A stretch of 64,000 bases of DNA from Burkholderiales bacterium (GCA_026225235.1 JAMFSK010000003.1:1-64000); one strand, 5' to 3'. Numbered from the stretch's first letter, positions 37,671 through 46,066 are shown. A program made the numbers and translations. The notes: generated from the letters alone by a model not told the origin.

Positions 37671-38735
37671 TTAATTAACGGCAATGCGCGCGGCGCTCGT
37701 GATCATTTCGCCGATCACGGCAGCGTCTACAAAACCGCCCTCGTTGAAGAGATCGAGCACGCGTCCGACGGTCTCGGGCGCGCAGGCGACCAGCAGACCG
37801 CCGGAGGTCTGCGGATCGGTCAGCAGATGTTGAGCGTGGGAAGGCAGTGTAGCGGACAGATCGATCGACGAGCCATAAGAGGCCCAATTGCGAGTCGAGG
37901 CGCCGGTGAAGTGGCCCGCCTCGGCGCGTTCAGGTACGCCGTCGAGCCAGCGTAGCGCCGCATAGTCGAGCTGTGCGCCGAGTTGCGCGCCTCGACACAT
38001 TTCAAGCGCATGACCGAGCAGGCCGAAGCCCGTCACGTCTGTCATGGCATGCACTCCATCAAGTGCGGCGAGGGCCGGGCCCGGGCGATTGAGCTGAGTC
38101 GTGGTCGCGATGAGTGCGCGATAGGTCGCGTCGTCGAGCACACCCTTCTTGAGGGCTGCCGACAGGATGCCGACGCCGAGGCGTTTGCCGAGAATGAGCT
38201 TGTCGCCGGCTCGCGCGGTCGAATTGCGCTTGAGGCGGCGGGGGTCGACCAGGCCGAGCGCCGCCAGGCCGTAGATCGGTTCGACCGAATCAATTGAATG
38301 GCCGCCCGCGACGGGAATGCCGGCATCCGCGCAGACTGCTTCGCCGCCTTCGAGAATTCGTGCGATGACCGCGTGCGGCAAGACATTGATCGGCATGCCG
38401 ACCAGTGCGAGGGCGAGGATCGGCGTGCCGCCCATGGCGTAGATGTCCGAGAGCGCATTGGTCGCAGCGATCCGGCCGAATTCGAACGGGTCGTCGACGA
38501 TCGGCATGAAGAAATCGGTGGTCGCGACAATCGCCTGCTGATCGTTGATCCGATAGACCGCCGCGTCGTCTGAGGTCTCGGTGCCGACCAGCAGGTCAGG
38601 AAATACCCGTGCGAGGGGCGTGGCGCGCTGCAGCAAGGTGGCAAGCACGCCCGGGGCGATCTTGCAGCCGCAGCCGCCGCCATGGGCGAGTGAAGTGAGC
38701 TTCGTGCTGCGGATTTCGGTGAGATCGTTCATCAT
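37671..38735 (-). CDS. selD: Selenophosphate synthetase
   Basis: A 354-residue ATP-dependent enzyme making selenophosphate from selenide. The active-site motif GGGCGCKIAPG with its catalytic cysteine and lysine lies about 20 residues from the start. The residue is a normal Cys, not Sec. The chosen ATG 38735 is followed at once by another ATG (38732); an in-frame GTG at 38750 would add five residues. It supplies selenium for the selA-selB-tRNA-Sec-fdoG module, which lies 7 kb away on the same strand. Confidence 0.93.
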   Translation of the reverse strand: MMNDLTEIRSTKLTSLAHGGGCGCKIAPGVLATLLQRATPLARVFPDLLVGTETSDDAAVYRINDQQAIVATTDFFMPIVDDPFEFGRIAATNALSDIYAMGGTPILALALVGMPINVLPHAVIARILEGGEAVCADAGIPVAGGHSIDSVEPIYGLAALGLVDPRRLKRNSTARAGDKLILGKRLGVGILSAALKKGVLDDATYRALIATTTQLNRPGPALAALDGVHAMTDVTGFGLLGHALEMCRGAQLGAQLDYAALRWLDGVPERAEAGHFTGASTRNWASYGSSIDLSATLPSHAQHLLTDPQTSGGLLVACAPETVGRVLDLFNEGGFVDAAVIGEMITSAARIAVN

Positions 38736-38840
38736 GTTCTTGAAGTGCACGGGAACGACCTATTATGCAACCAGTATGGTCTGCGGTCGCAGTCATGCCT
38801 GCGGACCTTCGTTAGCGCAGTTCGACGAGGAGCCGTTGTC

Positions 38841-40037
38841 ATGGATCGACGTTTGTTCTTGCAGCTTGGCGCGTGGTCCGCGGCATCCGCGGGCGGCTTG
38901 ACCGGGGTTTCTGCCATCGCGCGGGCCGCTACTCCGGCCGATTTGTCGGCTTTCCCGGCCTCGCAGGGGTGGCGGGTCTATCAGGTGAGCACGACGGTGT
39001 CCCTGCCCGTTGCAGAGGCGCCCGCGCGGGTTTGGCTGCCAATGACAACGCCGCGGATCGGCGACTATCAGCGGACCTTGTCGACGCAGTGGCAGGCCGA
39101 CGGCGCCGACGCGAGGCTGGCACGTGCATCGGGCTACGATGTGCAGATGCTGGCGCTGGACTGGCCTTCTGGCGCGGCGGCAATGCCGCCTGCGGCTGAC
39201 GCGGCGGCGACCGGTTCAATGGCGGCCAGCGCCCAGACTTCTGCTGGCCCCGTCCTGAACGCGCAGTTAGTCAATGTCGTCGCGCTACGCGATCGCTCGG
39301 TTGACCTCAGCCAGCCACCATCGGCAGGTGCGCCACGCGAATCGACCGACACTCTTCACGAATATTTGCGGCCCACGCGGTTGTTGCCGACTGACGGGAT
39401 TGTTCGCGCCCGTGCGATGGAAATTACCGCTGGCCTCGACGGCGATGTAACCAAGGCCCGGGCGATTTACGAATGGGTGATTGACCACACCTGTCGCGAG
39501 GCAAGCGTGCGTGGCTGCGGCGTTGGCGACGTCGCGACGATGCTCAAGACCGGTGGCGTGATGAACGGGAAATGTGCGGATATCAACGGCCTGTTTGTCG
39601 CGCTCGCACGTGCGGCGGGTATTCCTGCGCGCGATGCCTATGGGGTGCGTGTCGATGCATCCGCTTATGGGTTCAAGGCCCTTGGCAAGCCGGGGGATGT
39701 GACGGGTGGCCAGCATTGCCGCGCCGAGTTTTATGCGGCCGGCTATGGATGGGTACCGGTCGATCCCGCCGATGTGCGCAAGGTCGCGCTCGAGGAAGTG
39801 CCGGGCGGTTTGCCGATGACGGATGGAAAGGTCCACGCCGCGCGCGCGATGCTGTTTGGCGCGTGGGAGATGAACTGGGTCGCCTATAACCATGGTCACG
39901 ATGTCGGCTTGCCGGGTAGCGCGAATCCGCCGGTGCCGTTCCTGATGTATCCGAACGGGGAAACGACAGCGGGGGTGATCGATAGCCTCGACCCCAAGCG
40001 GTTTAGCTACCGGATCTCGTCACAACGTTTGGCTTGA
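38841..40037 (+). CDS. Tat-exported transglutaminase-like protease-fold protein
   Basis: A 398-residue protein with a twin-arginine signal (MDRRLFLQLGAW...) and a transglutaminase-like domain whose Cys-His-Asp triad is visible: C245 (NGKCADINGLFVALARAAG), H292 (GGQHCRAEFY) and D308 (WVPVDPAD). Such periplasmic proteins are usually peptidases or amidases rather than true cross-linkers. A GAGGAG at about 38826 precedes the ATG. It is divergent from selD over about 105 bases. Substrate unknown. Confidence 0.85.
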   Translation: MDRRLFLQLGAWSAASAGGLTGVSAIARAATPADLSAFPASQGWRVYQVSTTVSLPVAEAPARVWLPMTTPRIGDYQRTLSTQWQADGADARLARASGYDVQMLALDWPSGAAAMPPAADAAATGSMAASAQTSAGPVLNAQLVNVVALRDRSVDLSQPPSAGAPRESTDTLHEYLRPTRLLPTDGIVRARAMEITAGLDGDVTKARAIYEWVIDHTCREASVRGCGVGDVATMLKTGGVMNGKCADINGLFVALARAAGIPARDAYGVRVDASAYGFKALGKPGDVTGGQHCRAEFYAAGYGWVPVDPADVRKVALEEVPGGLPMTDGKVHAARAMLFGAWEMNWVAYNHGHDVGLPGSANPPVPFLMYPNGETTAGVIDSLDPKRFSYRISSQRLA

Positions 40038-40074
40038 ACCGCGGCGGTACATCGCCACGGTGTGCCCCTGACGA

Positions 40075-40815
40075 CTAGTCGATCCGTTGCCACCGCCCCG
40101 AATCTGGGCACACTTCAACGCGTGTGTCGTTCAGGAGGACGCGCTCTTCATCGATTGGCGAAGCGGTGGCAAGGGCGACGTCGAAGGCCACGCCCAGTGC
40201 CTGCCCGACATGGGCATCTTCGATGGGAAGCTCCCAGGTAAGGAACACTTGGGAGCAATCCTGCTCGGGGGTGAAGTCGGTCACGTTGAAACCACTGTTG
40301 CGGCGTTGAATGACACCGTGGGGCTGACACGTATCGAATATCACCGCCGTACCCCGGGTCAGGGGGATTCGATGACCCGTTGAAGCGAAGTGCAAGTCCA
40401 GGCCCTTGTCCTCGCTCAGGAAGAGATTGCAAAAAGCCGCCCCGCCATATTGCGCCCCGTCGTGGTGGTACTTCGCTCCGCGACAGGCCATGAGGGCTAT
40501 GTCACTAGAGGCAAGCACATCGGGCAGTCCTAGCGCGCTCGTCCAATCGGCCATCGCCTTTACGCAGAGCGAGTAGTCTGGCCAGCGGACTCGCGCTCGC
40601 GCCAGAGGCAAGGTTTCGATGTCTCCGGATTCCAGGAGCAAGCGCGTCGATATCTCCCTTTCCCAATCTGCGAGAAGACGTGCCGGGGGCATAGGCACGT
40701 CGAGCGTGTCTGTCAGCACGATCTCACTCACGCTTCGACTGCGGATGACATCGCCACTCCAGAAATAGGACGTGAGGTGGTCCCGCATTCGAGGCTCTTC
40801 TGGGGGGGGACTCAT
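40075..40815 (-). CDS. Uncharacterised protein resembling a 2OG-Fe(II) oxygenase
   Basis: A 246-residue soluble protein. Residues around the middle read YHHDGAQYGGAAFCNLFLSE and later AVIFDTCQPHGVI, which together look like the HxD...H iron triad of a double-stranded beta-helix oxygenase; assignment to a named family is not possible by eye. Its ATG overlaps the stop of a small proline-rich protein gene (ATGA), so the two are translationally coupled. Both are divergent from an XRE regulator. The substrate is unknown; the coupled protein is itself a candidate. Confidence 0.6.
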   Translation of the reverse strand: MSPPPEEPRMRDHLTSYFWSGDVIRSRSVSEIVLTDTLDVPMPPARLLADWEREISTRLLLESGDIETLPLARARVRWPDYSLCVKAMADWTSALGLPDVLASSDIALMACRGAKYHHDGAQYGGAAFCNLFLSEDKGLDLHFASTGHRIPLTRGTAVIFDTCQPHGVIQRRNSGFNVTDFTPEQDCSQVFLTWELPIEDAHVGQALGVAFDVALATASPIDEERVLLNDTRVEVCPDSGRWQRID

Positions 40816-41021
40816 CGGGATTCGGTCGGACGTTGTTGAACGACGGTCTCGTTTGCTTGGGCCATGAGTCTATCGAAATAGTCGGCGAGACTGATAGCGG
40901 GGTAGTGGGGCGGTTGCTGCGTCGGCGGAGGCCGTGGGAAAGGGTGCGATAGGGAGACTGTGTTCGTTAAATCACTCGTAACCTCACTCGTAACCACCGT
41001 TCTGCTCGATTTTAGATGCAT
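40812..41021 (-). CDS. Small proline-rich protein coupled to the oxygenase-like gene
   Basis: A 69-residue protein not recognised as any family. It contains a short tandem VTSE/VTSD repeat encoded by a perfect 12-bp duplication (40972-40995), then a proline-rich segment (HPFPRPPPTQQPPHYP) and a polar C-terminus. The ATG at 41021 is preferred (AAGG five bases upstream); the frame extends to 41078. It overlaps the oxygenase-like gene by four bases. Could be a substrate peptide, a chaperone or simply a leader protein. Reality of the gene rests on coupling and position. Confidence 0.5.
   Translation of the reverse strand: MHLKSSRTVVTSEVTSDLTNTVSLSHPFPRPPPTQQPPHYPAISLADYFDRLMAQANETVVQQRPTESR
40972..40995. 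repeat. Perfect 12-bp tandem duplication
   Basis: TCACTCGTAACC is repeated exactly at 40972-40983 and 40984-40995, inside the small proline-rich gene and next to the XRE regulator. Each copy contains TCGTAA, the same hexamer found in the palindrome ahead of the regulator, so it may double as a regulator-binding array. Confidence 0.7.
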
Positions 41022-41056
41022 ATGACCTTGTTTTCCAGTCACTCTTCTCCTACAAC

Positions 41057-41106
41057 ATGTTCGTAATTTCACACACAAAGCTCATTAGGTTTGATTTTAC
41101 GAACAT
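41057..41106. promoter_or_regulatory. Inverted repeat, candidate XRE operator
   Basis: ATGTTCGTAA (41057-41066) and TTACGAACAT (41097-41106) form a perfect 10-bp inverted repeat with 30 bases between arms, centres about 40 bp (four helix turns) apart. It spans the gap between the divergent small-protein gene and the XRE gene and runs into the XRE start codon, as expected for autoregulation. TCGTAA also occurs twice in the nearby tandem repeat. Confidence 0.5.
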
Positions 41107-41419
41107 GAAAGTTGACCAGTCCGCCGTCGCGAGTTCGGTCGTCCTATTGCAGGCCTTGGACGTTGGGGAGCGGCTTGCGCCTCTTCGCGTCGCGCGTCGG
41201 ATTCAGCAGTCGGAAGCGGCGTTGCGCGCGGGCCTGTCGCGAAATACCGCCTACCGGATCGAGAAGAGGGATCCGGGGGTCGCCTTCGGCCAATTGCTCC
41301 GATACCTCGACGCAATCGCGCCGGGGCTGACATTCACCAGCTTGCTTTCCGAGGAAGATCCATCAGTGAAGGCGCAATCGTTTCGCGAGCGGCAGCGGCG
41401 CGTGAAGAAGCTGTCGTAG
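41105..41419 (+). CDS. XRE-family helix-turn-helix regulator
   Basis: A 104-residue protein with a Cro/C1-type helix-turn-helix (APLRVARRIQQSEAALRAGLSRNTAYRIEKRD) at about residues 20-55 and a short basic tail. The ATG at 41105 is chosen because the alternative at 41057 adds 16 residues that overlap the candidate operator; neither has a strong ribosome site. Divergent from the proline-rich/oxygenase pair, which it probably controls together with itself. No toxin gene is adjacent, so a toxin-antitoxin role is not supported. Confidence 0.75.
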   Translation: MKVDQSAVASSVVLLQALDVGERLAPLRVARRIQQSEAALRAGLSRNTAYRIEKRDPGVAFGQLLRYLDAIAPGLTFTSLLSEEDPSVKAQSFRERQRRVKKLS

Positions 41420-41594
41420 AAGGATCTTGATACGCAGGACTTCTGAGGACACTCACCGGGTAAACGCGATTACCGATGGCGAACACGGATAAACGGCTGG
41501 TGGTCTTCGCTTATCTTGGCGACGAGTGGGCGCCGACGCTATCGATCGAAGCGACTCGTGCACCGGTCGGTGCGAAAACCTAGCGGTAAAGCGA

Positions 41595-42110
41595 ATGGAC
41601 AACCCCCCTCGGGCGATGGCGAAGGTCAGTTGTGCGTGTGGGCAGGTCGCCTTTGAGGCGATCGGCGCACCGATTACCAGCGTCATCTGCTACTGCGACG
41701 ATTGTCAGGAAGGGGCTCGGCAGATTCAGTCGCTACCCCATGCGGCATCTGTCCAAGAACCGGATGGAGGAACGGAATACCTCGTCTACCGGAAGGATCG
41801 GGTAACGTGCCTGAGAGGCGCTTCTCTGTTGAAAACGCTCAAGCTCAGAGAAGAGTCTGCGACCAATCGAGTGATCGCGGTCTGCTGTCATTCGGCGATG
41901 CTTGTCAATTTTGATGATGCCAAGCATTGGGTGGACCTGTACCGGTCTCGATGCACGAATGATGTCCTGCCCGTGCAAATGCGCATTTGCACCAAGTTCA
42001 AACCCGACGGTGAGACCATTCCAATCGATGTTCCCTCTTCCTCGAGCTATCCTAAGTCGCTCATTGTGAAGTTGATTCTTGCCAAAATGGCCATGTTGCT
42101 TCAGCGATAA
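41595..42110 (+). CDS. GFA/CENP-V-like cysteine-rich protein
   Basis: A 171-residue protein with the zinc-binding cysteine pattern of the GFA (glutathione-dependent formaldehyde-activating)-like fold: CACGQVAFE near residue 12, CYCDDCQEGA near residue 35, and a later CCHSAM. Members are often annotated as enzymes, but most lack a proven activity. ATG 41595 is used; the in-frame ATG 41616 (MAKVSCACG) is equally plausible. Isolated gene, 27 bases before an acetyltransferase gene on the same strand. Confidence 0.75.
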   Translation: MDNPPRAMAKVSCACGQVAFEAIGAPITSVICYCDDCQEGARQIQSLPHAASVQEPDGGTEYLVYRKDRVTCLRGASLLKTLKLREESATNRVIAVCCHSAMLVNFDDAKHWVDLYRSRCTNDVLPVQMRICTKFKPDGETIPIDVPSSSSYPKSLIVKLILAKMAMLLQR

Positions 42111-42137
42111 ACGCCCGCTTCCCAAAACACGCAAGCC

Positions 42138-42743
42138 ATGAATCGCGAATCCCTACGCCGAAGCACGCCAACCTTGTCCGGTAATGCGGTCGAACTCCGC
42201 CCATTGCAAAAGGAACATGAGCATGCGCTCGTTGAAGCGGCTTCCGACGGGGAACTTTGGAGCCTTAAGGTCACGATAGTCCCCGGACCGAACACGGTAG
42301 AAAGCTATATCGCCCAGGCCCTTGAAGGTGAGCGGGATGGCACTGTCATGCCCTTTATCATCGTCGATCGAGCGAAGGATCGTATCGCAGGTAGTACACG
42401 ATTCTGGAAGATCGACTACGTGAATCGCAAACTCGAGATCGGCCACACGTGGCTCGCCGCATCGTCACAACGCTCGTCGATCAATACCGAAGCGAAATAC
42501 CTGCTGCTAACCTACGCGTTTGAGACGCTGCGTAGCGTTCGAGTGCAATTTTCCACTGACGAACTGAACGAGAAGTCGCGTGCGGCGATCTTGCGTATTG
42601 GTGCGCAGCAGGAGGGGGTGGTGCGCCACGAGCGCATCATGCCGGACGGCCGTAAGCGCAACTCAGTACGCTTCAGTATTATCGATGACGAGTGGCCGCA
42701 TGCTCGGCGCCGGTTGGAGACGATGCTGAGCCGGGATTCGTAA
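42138..42743 (+). CDS. GNAT-family N-acetyltransferase, RimJ/RimL type
   Basis: A 201-residue GNAT protein. VELRPLQKEHEHALVEAA at the N-terminus, GSTRFWKIDYVNRKLEIGHTWL and the C-terminal RNSVRFSIIDDEWPHARR resemble RimL-type acetyltransferases, which modify N-termini or small amines using acetyl-CoA. Probably co-transcribed with the GFA-like gene 27 bases upstream. Substrate unknown. Confidence 0.85.
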   Translation: MNRESLRRSTPTLSGNAVELRPLQKEHEHALVEAASDGELWSLKVTIVPGPNTVESYIAQALEGERDGTVMPFIIVDRAKDRIAGSTRFWKIDYVNRKLEIGHTWLAASSQRSSINTEAKYLLLTYAFETLRSVRVQFSTDELNEKSRAAILRIGAQQEGVVRHERIMPDGRKRNSVRFSIIDDEWPHARRRLETMLSRDS

Positions 42744-42835
42744 GTCGGCTTTGATGCGCGCGCGTTACCCCTGCGCTAGCAATCAGGCGCTACGTTACGG
42801 CGCACCGCCGGCGATTTACCTTTGCAAAGTCTCAA

Positions 42836-43960
42836 TCAAGTTCTTTCAAAAAGGTCGCTCAGATCGATGCCGTTCTTGGCCTCAGTCATCTGGTCGTCCG
42901 GAGTCGGGCCTTTGCGGCTCAGGTCGACCAGCGCCTGATTGAGGTTCACGTACGGCCGCATGCGATGTTCGTACGCGGCAAATGCTCGCGCCAGCTGATC
43001 CTGATGATGCACGAGCTCCTGAGCCAGCACAAAAGCACCGACCAGCGCGAGGCTCGTGCCTTGACCCGAGAAGGGGGAAGCGCAATGTGCCGCGTCGCCG
43101 GCAAGCACGACGCGCCCTTTCGCCCAGGTCGGCGCACGGACTTGAGCGAGTTCGTTGAAATAGAACTGATCGGTCGTCTTCATCGCGTCAAGGAACCGGG
43201 GGAACTCGCCCTTGAGATGAGCACATCGTGTGGCCAGGAGCCGCCGTTGCGCGTCTGTATCGCTTCGGGATACGGTGGGGTCTGGGGCAAAGCCAACGCC
43301 AATCCGCAGTTCGCTCGTGTCACGGTTGGGGTAGATCACGTAGCCGAGGTCGGCATCGCGATGCCCAATCTGCCAATCGCCCAGGGCGATCAGGTTGGGC
43401 GTAGAAAACAAGGCAAGCGCGACACCCAGCGGAAAGACACACCCGGCTTCGTCGTCGAACCACAGCTTGCGGACGTTTGAGTAGACGCCGTCGGCACCCA
43501 CCAACAGATCGAATTTCCGGTTCAGGCCGCTAGCAAATGTCACTGCCACGGTATCGCCGTTGTCGTCGATGGTCCTGATGCTGTCGTCGGGGATGAACGC
43601 CACACGATCGCTCATCGCACGCATCAAAAGTTCGCAGAGGTCATCGCGAAAGATTTCTATATCTTCGCTGTCCAGTCGACCGGCGCTGAAAGTGCGCTCT
43701 TCCGAAAGCTGTATCTCGTTGCCGTCGGCGTCGAGCATCGACATGCCCTTGAGCTGCGTGCGCAACGCGCGGGCTTCATCAAGCAATCCCATGGCTTGCA
43801 CGACATCGAGCGCAACACCACGAATGTCGACTGCCTGGCCGCCTCGGCGAAATTCGGCGGCGCGCTCGACCAGCGTGATGGAGAATCCCGCACGGTCCAG
43901 CCAGTACGCGAGCGCCAGGCCGGTGACCCCCGCGCCGGAGATCAATATGTTTTCAGTCAT
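42836..43960 (-). CDS. FAD-dependent monooxygenase (PHBH/TetX-like class A)
   Basis: A 374-residue flavoprotein with the dinucleotide-binding GAGVTGLALAYWLDRAG at residue 9 onward, a mid-protein DGVYSNVR motif (DG motif) and the GDAAHCASPFSGQGTSLAL flavin motif near residue 290. Class A flavin monooxygenases hydroxylate aromatic or polyketide compounds, some of them antibiotics. It is divergent from a TetR-type repressor across 145 bases containing inverted repeats, the standard layout for an inducible detoxification gene. Confidence 0.9.
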   Translation of the reverse strand: MTENILISGAGVTGLALAYWLDRAGFSITLVERAAEFRRGGQAVDIRGVALDVVQAMGLLDEARALRTQLKGMSMLDADGNEIQLSEERTFSAGRLDSEDIEIFRDDLCELLMRAMSDRVAFIPDDSIRTIDDNGDTVAVTFASGLNRKFDLLVGADGVYSNVRKLWFDDEAGCVFPLGVALALFSTPNLIALGDWQIGHRDADLGYVIYPNRDTSELRIGVGFAPDPTVSRSDTDAQRRLLATRCAHLKGEFPRFLDAMKTTDQFYFNELAQVRAPTWAKGRVVLAGDAAHCASPFSGQGTSLALVGAFVLAQELVHHQDQLARAFAAYEHRMRPYVNLNQALVDLSRKGPTPDDQMTEAKNGIDLSDLFERT

Positions 43961-44022
43961 GTGTGGGTCTCGTCGTCGTTCGGGGTAAGTCGCCGTGCCT
44001 CTTCAGACCTGCGAAATGATCC

Positions 44023-44094
44023 AAATATGTTTCCGTTGGAAAGATTTTGACTGGGCGCAGAAATTACGTCAACATATTTTTACAGTGGAAACAT
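44023..44094. promoter_or_regulatory. Inverted repeats between FAD monooxygenase and TetR genes
   Basis: AAATATGTT (44023-44031) with AACATATTT (44071-44079), and ATGTTTCC (44027-44034) with GGAAACAT (44087-44094), are perfect inverted repeats in an AT-rich gap between divergent genes; TTCC-GTT-GGAA (44031-44041) is a compact inverted repeat. These are candidate operators for the adjacent TetR protein and overlap where both promoters must lie. Confidence 0.5.
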
Positions 44095-44105
44095 GGTAAT
44101 CCTGC

Positions 44106-44792
44106 ATGACAGACCGAAACCCCTCGCGTGCCGCTCCAGGTGGCGCGCAAAAAGGGCGCGCCAGCAAAATGCGCCCTTACCACCATGGCTCACTTCCGGA
44201 AGCGCTGCTGCACGCTGCCGAGACGGTCCTTCAGCGAGACGGCATGCGCGGTTTGACCCTGCGTTCGATTGCCCGCGAAGCCGGCGTGTCCCACACGGCG
44301 CCCCAGCATCACTTTGGCGATACAGCGGGGGTCCTGAGTGATCTGGCCGCCATCGGACACATGCGGCTCGCAGCTGAAATGGCCACGCATGCTCGCGGGA
44401 AAAGACCCGGCAAAGGCAAACGCAAAGCGATTGCACGGGCCTATATCGATTTCGCGGTCGTCAATCCGGATCTTTTCAGACTGATGTCGCGTAACGAATT
44501 GCTCGACTCGGAGCGGCCATCGCTTGTTGAGGCGCGAAGCGTATCGGCACGCGCGCTGACGGGGGTTTTCGATGTAGTCACAAGCCCGGATGCACAACCC
44601 GCCCCGTTTACGGGGCTTGACGCTGCGCAGGCCGTGTCGATTACCGCAGCGTGGGCCTATGTTCATGGCCTTGCTACCTTGCTTGTCGACCGGCGGCTCG
44701 ACGGCCTTGCGCGCGGGGTGCCTGCGTTTGCCGACGCGCGGGCCCTGGTCGACAAGGCCATCGATGCGATTGAGGTCGCGGAAGGCCTCTGA
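44106..44792 (+). CDS. TetR-family transcriptional regulator
   Basis: A 228-residue regulator. The N-terminal helix-turn-helix reads LTLRSIAREAGVSHTAPQHHFGD after a basic leader, and the C-terminal ligand domain resembles the WHG (TetR_C_13) type (AAWAYVHGLATLLVD). It probably represses itself and the divergent flavin monooxygenase until a ligand binds. ATG 44106 is used; ATG 44169 (MRPYHHGSLPEALL) starts exactly at the conserved domain and is an alternative. Confidence 0.88.
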   Translation: MTDRNPSRAAPGGAQKGRASKMRPYHHGSLPEALLHAAETVLQRDGMRGLTLRSIAREAGVSHTAPQHHFGDTAGVLSDLAAIGHMRLAAEMATHARGKRPGKGKRKAIARAYIDFAVVNPDLFRLMSRNELLDSERPSLVEARSVSARALTGVFDVVTSPDAQPAPFTGLDAAQAVSITAAWAYVHGLATLLVDRRLDGLARGVPAFADARALVDKAIDAIEVAEGL

Positions 44793-44926
44793 CAGTGTCG
44801 CCACAGGCGTTAACAAAGATTCCCCGGTTTGAATTGCACAATTCGTTTCGACAGGCGCTTCAGAGGGTGGCGTTCGCGAGGGAACGACAAGCCCTTGTCC
44901 ATTGTCCAGGCCGGACGCGGTCAGCT

Positions 44927-45600
44927 TCAGTTGGCACGATGTACCGGTGGGGGCGCCCACGTTCCATCGAGGACGGCGGCCTTGGGCCAATGGGCTCGGA
45001 TGTAAAGCGAAAACACGTCTTTCGGCGTGGGCACCCAGTTGGATTCCTTGTCGGCACCCGGGGAGTCGTTCTGAAAATACAGGGTGAGCGACCTGTCTTC
45101 GTTGTACTTGAGCGATTTGCTCTTTGTCCCGAGCGAAAACCGATTGAGCGCGTTCGCCTCGAACAGATGTTCTTTGTTATAGACCGTCAACGACCAGAAG
45201 CCATTGAACGGCGGCGCCTCGCCCTTCGCAAACGTCACGGTGTAATGGTTGGTACCGTTCAGGCGCTGCCCCCGGAGTCAGAGTCCGTGTAGATGTAGCG
45301 CGTTTCTTCCGGTGCGTTATCGTACATATTGGACTTGGCGCTCGCGGTTCGCGAGAGATAGTCGGTGCCCCAGTGTGCGCCGTTCGGCCGTGAGGTCCAG
45401 CCATTGCCCACAGGGCGGCCGTTGTGGCTGAAGTCAAAGAGCGGCTTGATCAGCTTGGTCTCCGAGGCCACGGGGGGTGCCGGTCAACACGGCCTTGATT
45501 TGCGGGTCTTTGGCGGCTGCATCGAGTACTAACTGGATCATCTTGTACAGCGCTTCTTCGCCAGGCAGCGGAGGCAACGTCTTCATGATCAGGGACCGGA
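44927..45600 (-). pseudogene. Broken DUF1254/DUF1214-family gene
   Basis: Reading the reverse strand, three frames carry consecutive pieces of one protein: LPPLPGEEALYKMIQLVLDA...KAVLTGT (about 45470-45595), then VASETKLIKPLFDFSHNGRP...YIYTDSDSGG (45259-45470), then LNGTNHYTVTFAKGEAPPFNGFW to the stop at 44927. The end is a complete DUF1214 C-terminus (cell envelope protein family of unknown function). Frame breaks fall in a C6 run near 45475 and a G5 run near 45275, and the N-terminal DUF1254 half is missing. A true truncated pseudogene is likely; homopolymer sequencing errors could explain the two shifts but not the missing start. Confidence 0.75.
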
Positions 45601-45947
45601 TAGACCATCACCCGACTGAGTAGCGGCTGGATCCCCGTCATAGAGCAAGCGTCACTTCGTTTACTGCGCAACACGAGATGTCGCTGGGCAGACGATGCGC
45701 TGCCGGTGTGACAGGGGTCCTCCCGGCCGATGTAGTCTGGTCACTCAATTTGCGCGCCTCTCGGGCGAAATGACCCTGCAAAGAGATAGGTTTCGATGCA
45801 ATCTGATCGCATGGGACTCGTGTTGAGTTTAAATGGATTTCACTGGCCAGCCCGCACTTCATGTACGGCACTAATGAGGTGGCGTACACGTGAGCGGCTG
45901 AACGGGAAGGGACTTCAAGAGACGTTCGGGGAATCCGGGAGTCTCAA
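45601..45947. other. Intergenic remnant before tRNA-Sec
   Basis: About 350 bases between the broken DUF1214 gene and the 3' end of tRNA-Sec. An 83-codon reverse-strand frame (45638-45889) has no recognisable similarity and no ribosome site, and I do not call it. No transposase, integrase or direct repeat of the tRNA end was seen here. Confidence 0.5.
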
Positions 45948-46043
45948 TGGCGGAAGGCAGCAGGAGTCGAACCTACCTGGGAGTGTCTGACACCCCCCAC
46001 TGGGTTTGAAGCCCAGCCGCACCACCGGATGCGGATGCCTTCC
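45948..46043 (-). tRNA. selC: tRNA-Sec (anticodon UCA)
   Basis: Reverse-strand 96-nt RNA including an encoded CCA end. The acceptor stem is eight pairs (GGAAGGCA with TGCCTTCC), discriminator G, anticodon loop CTTCAAA in the stem GGG/CCC (anticodon TCA), a long variable arm built on GGGGTGTC...GACACTCC, and a T arm GTAGG-TTCGACT-CCTGC. The eight-pair acceptor and long extra arm are specific to tRNA-Sec. It lies 24 bases after the selB stop codon, at the end of the fdo-sel operon. Confidence 0.96.
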
Positions 46044-46066
46044 TACGAGCTCACACAGTCAAACTG

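Noticed and set aside
41105..41419. Antitoxin of a toxin-antitoxin pair
   Set aside because: No small toxin-like gene (RelE, HigB, HipA) is adjacent on the same strand; the divergent partners do not look like toxins.
45638..45889. An 83-codon reverse-strand frame beside tRNA-Sec
   Set aside because: No similarity to a known family, no ribosome site, and it lies in a decayed stretch.
38841..46043. Genomic island integrated at tRNA-Sec
   Set aside because: No integrase or transposase and no repeat of the tRNA 3' end was found by eye in the stretch; kept only as a weak suggestion within the selenocysteine finding.
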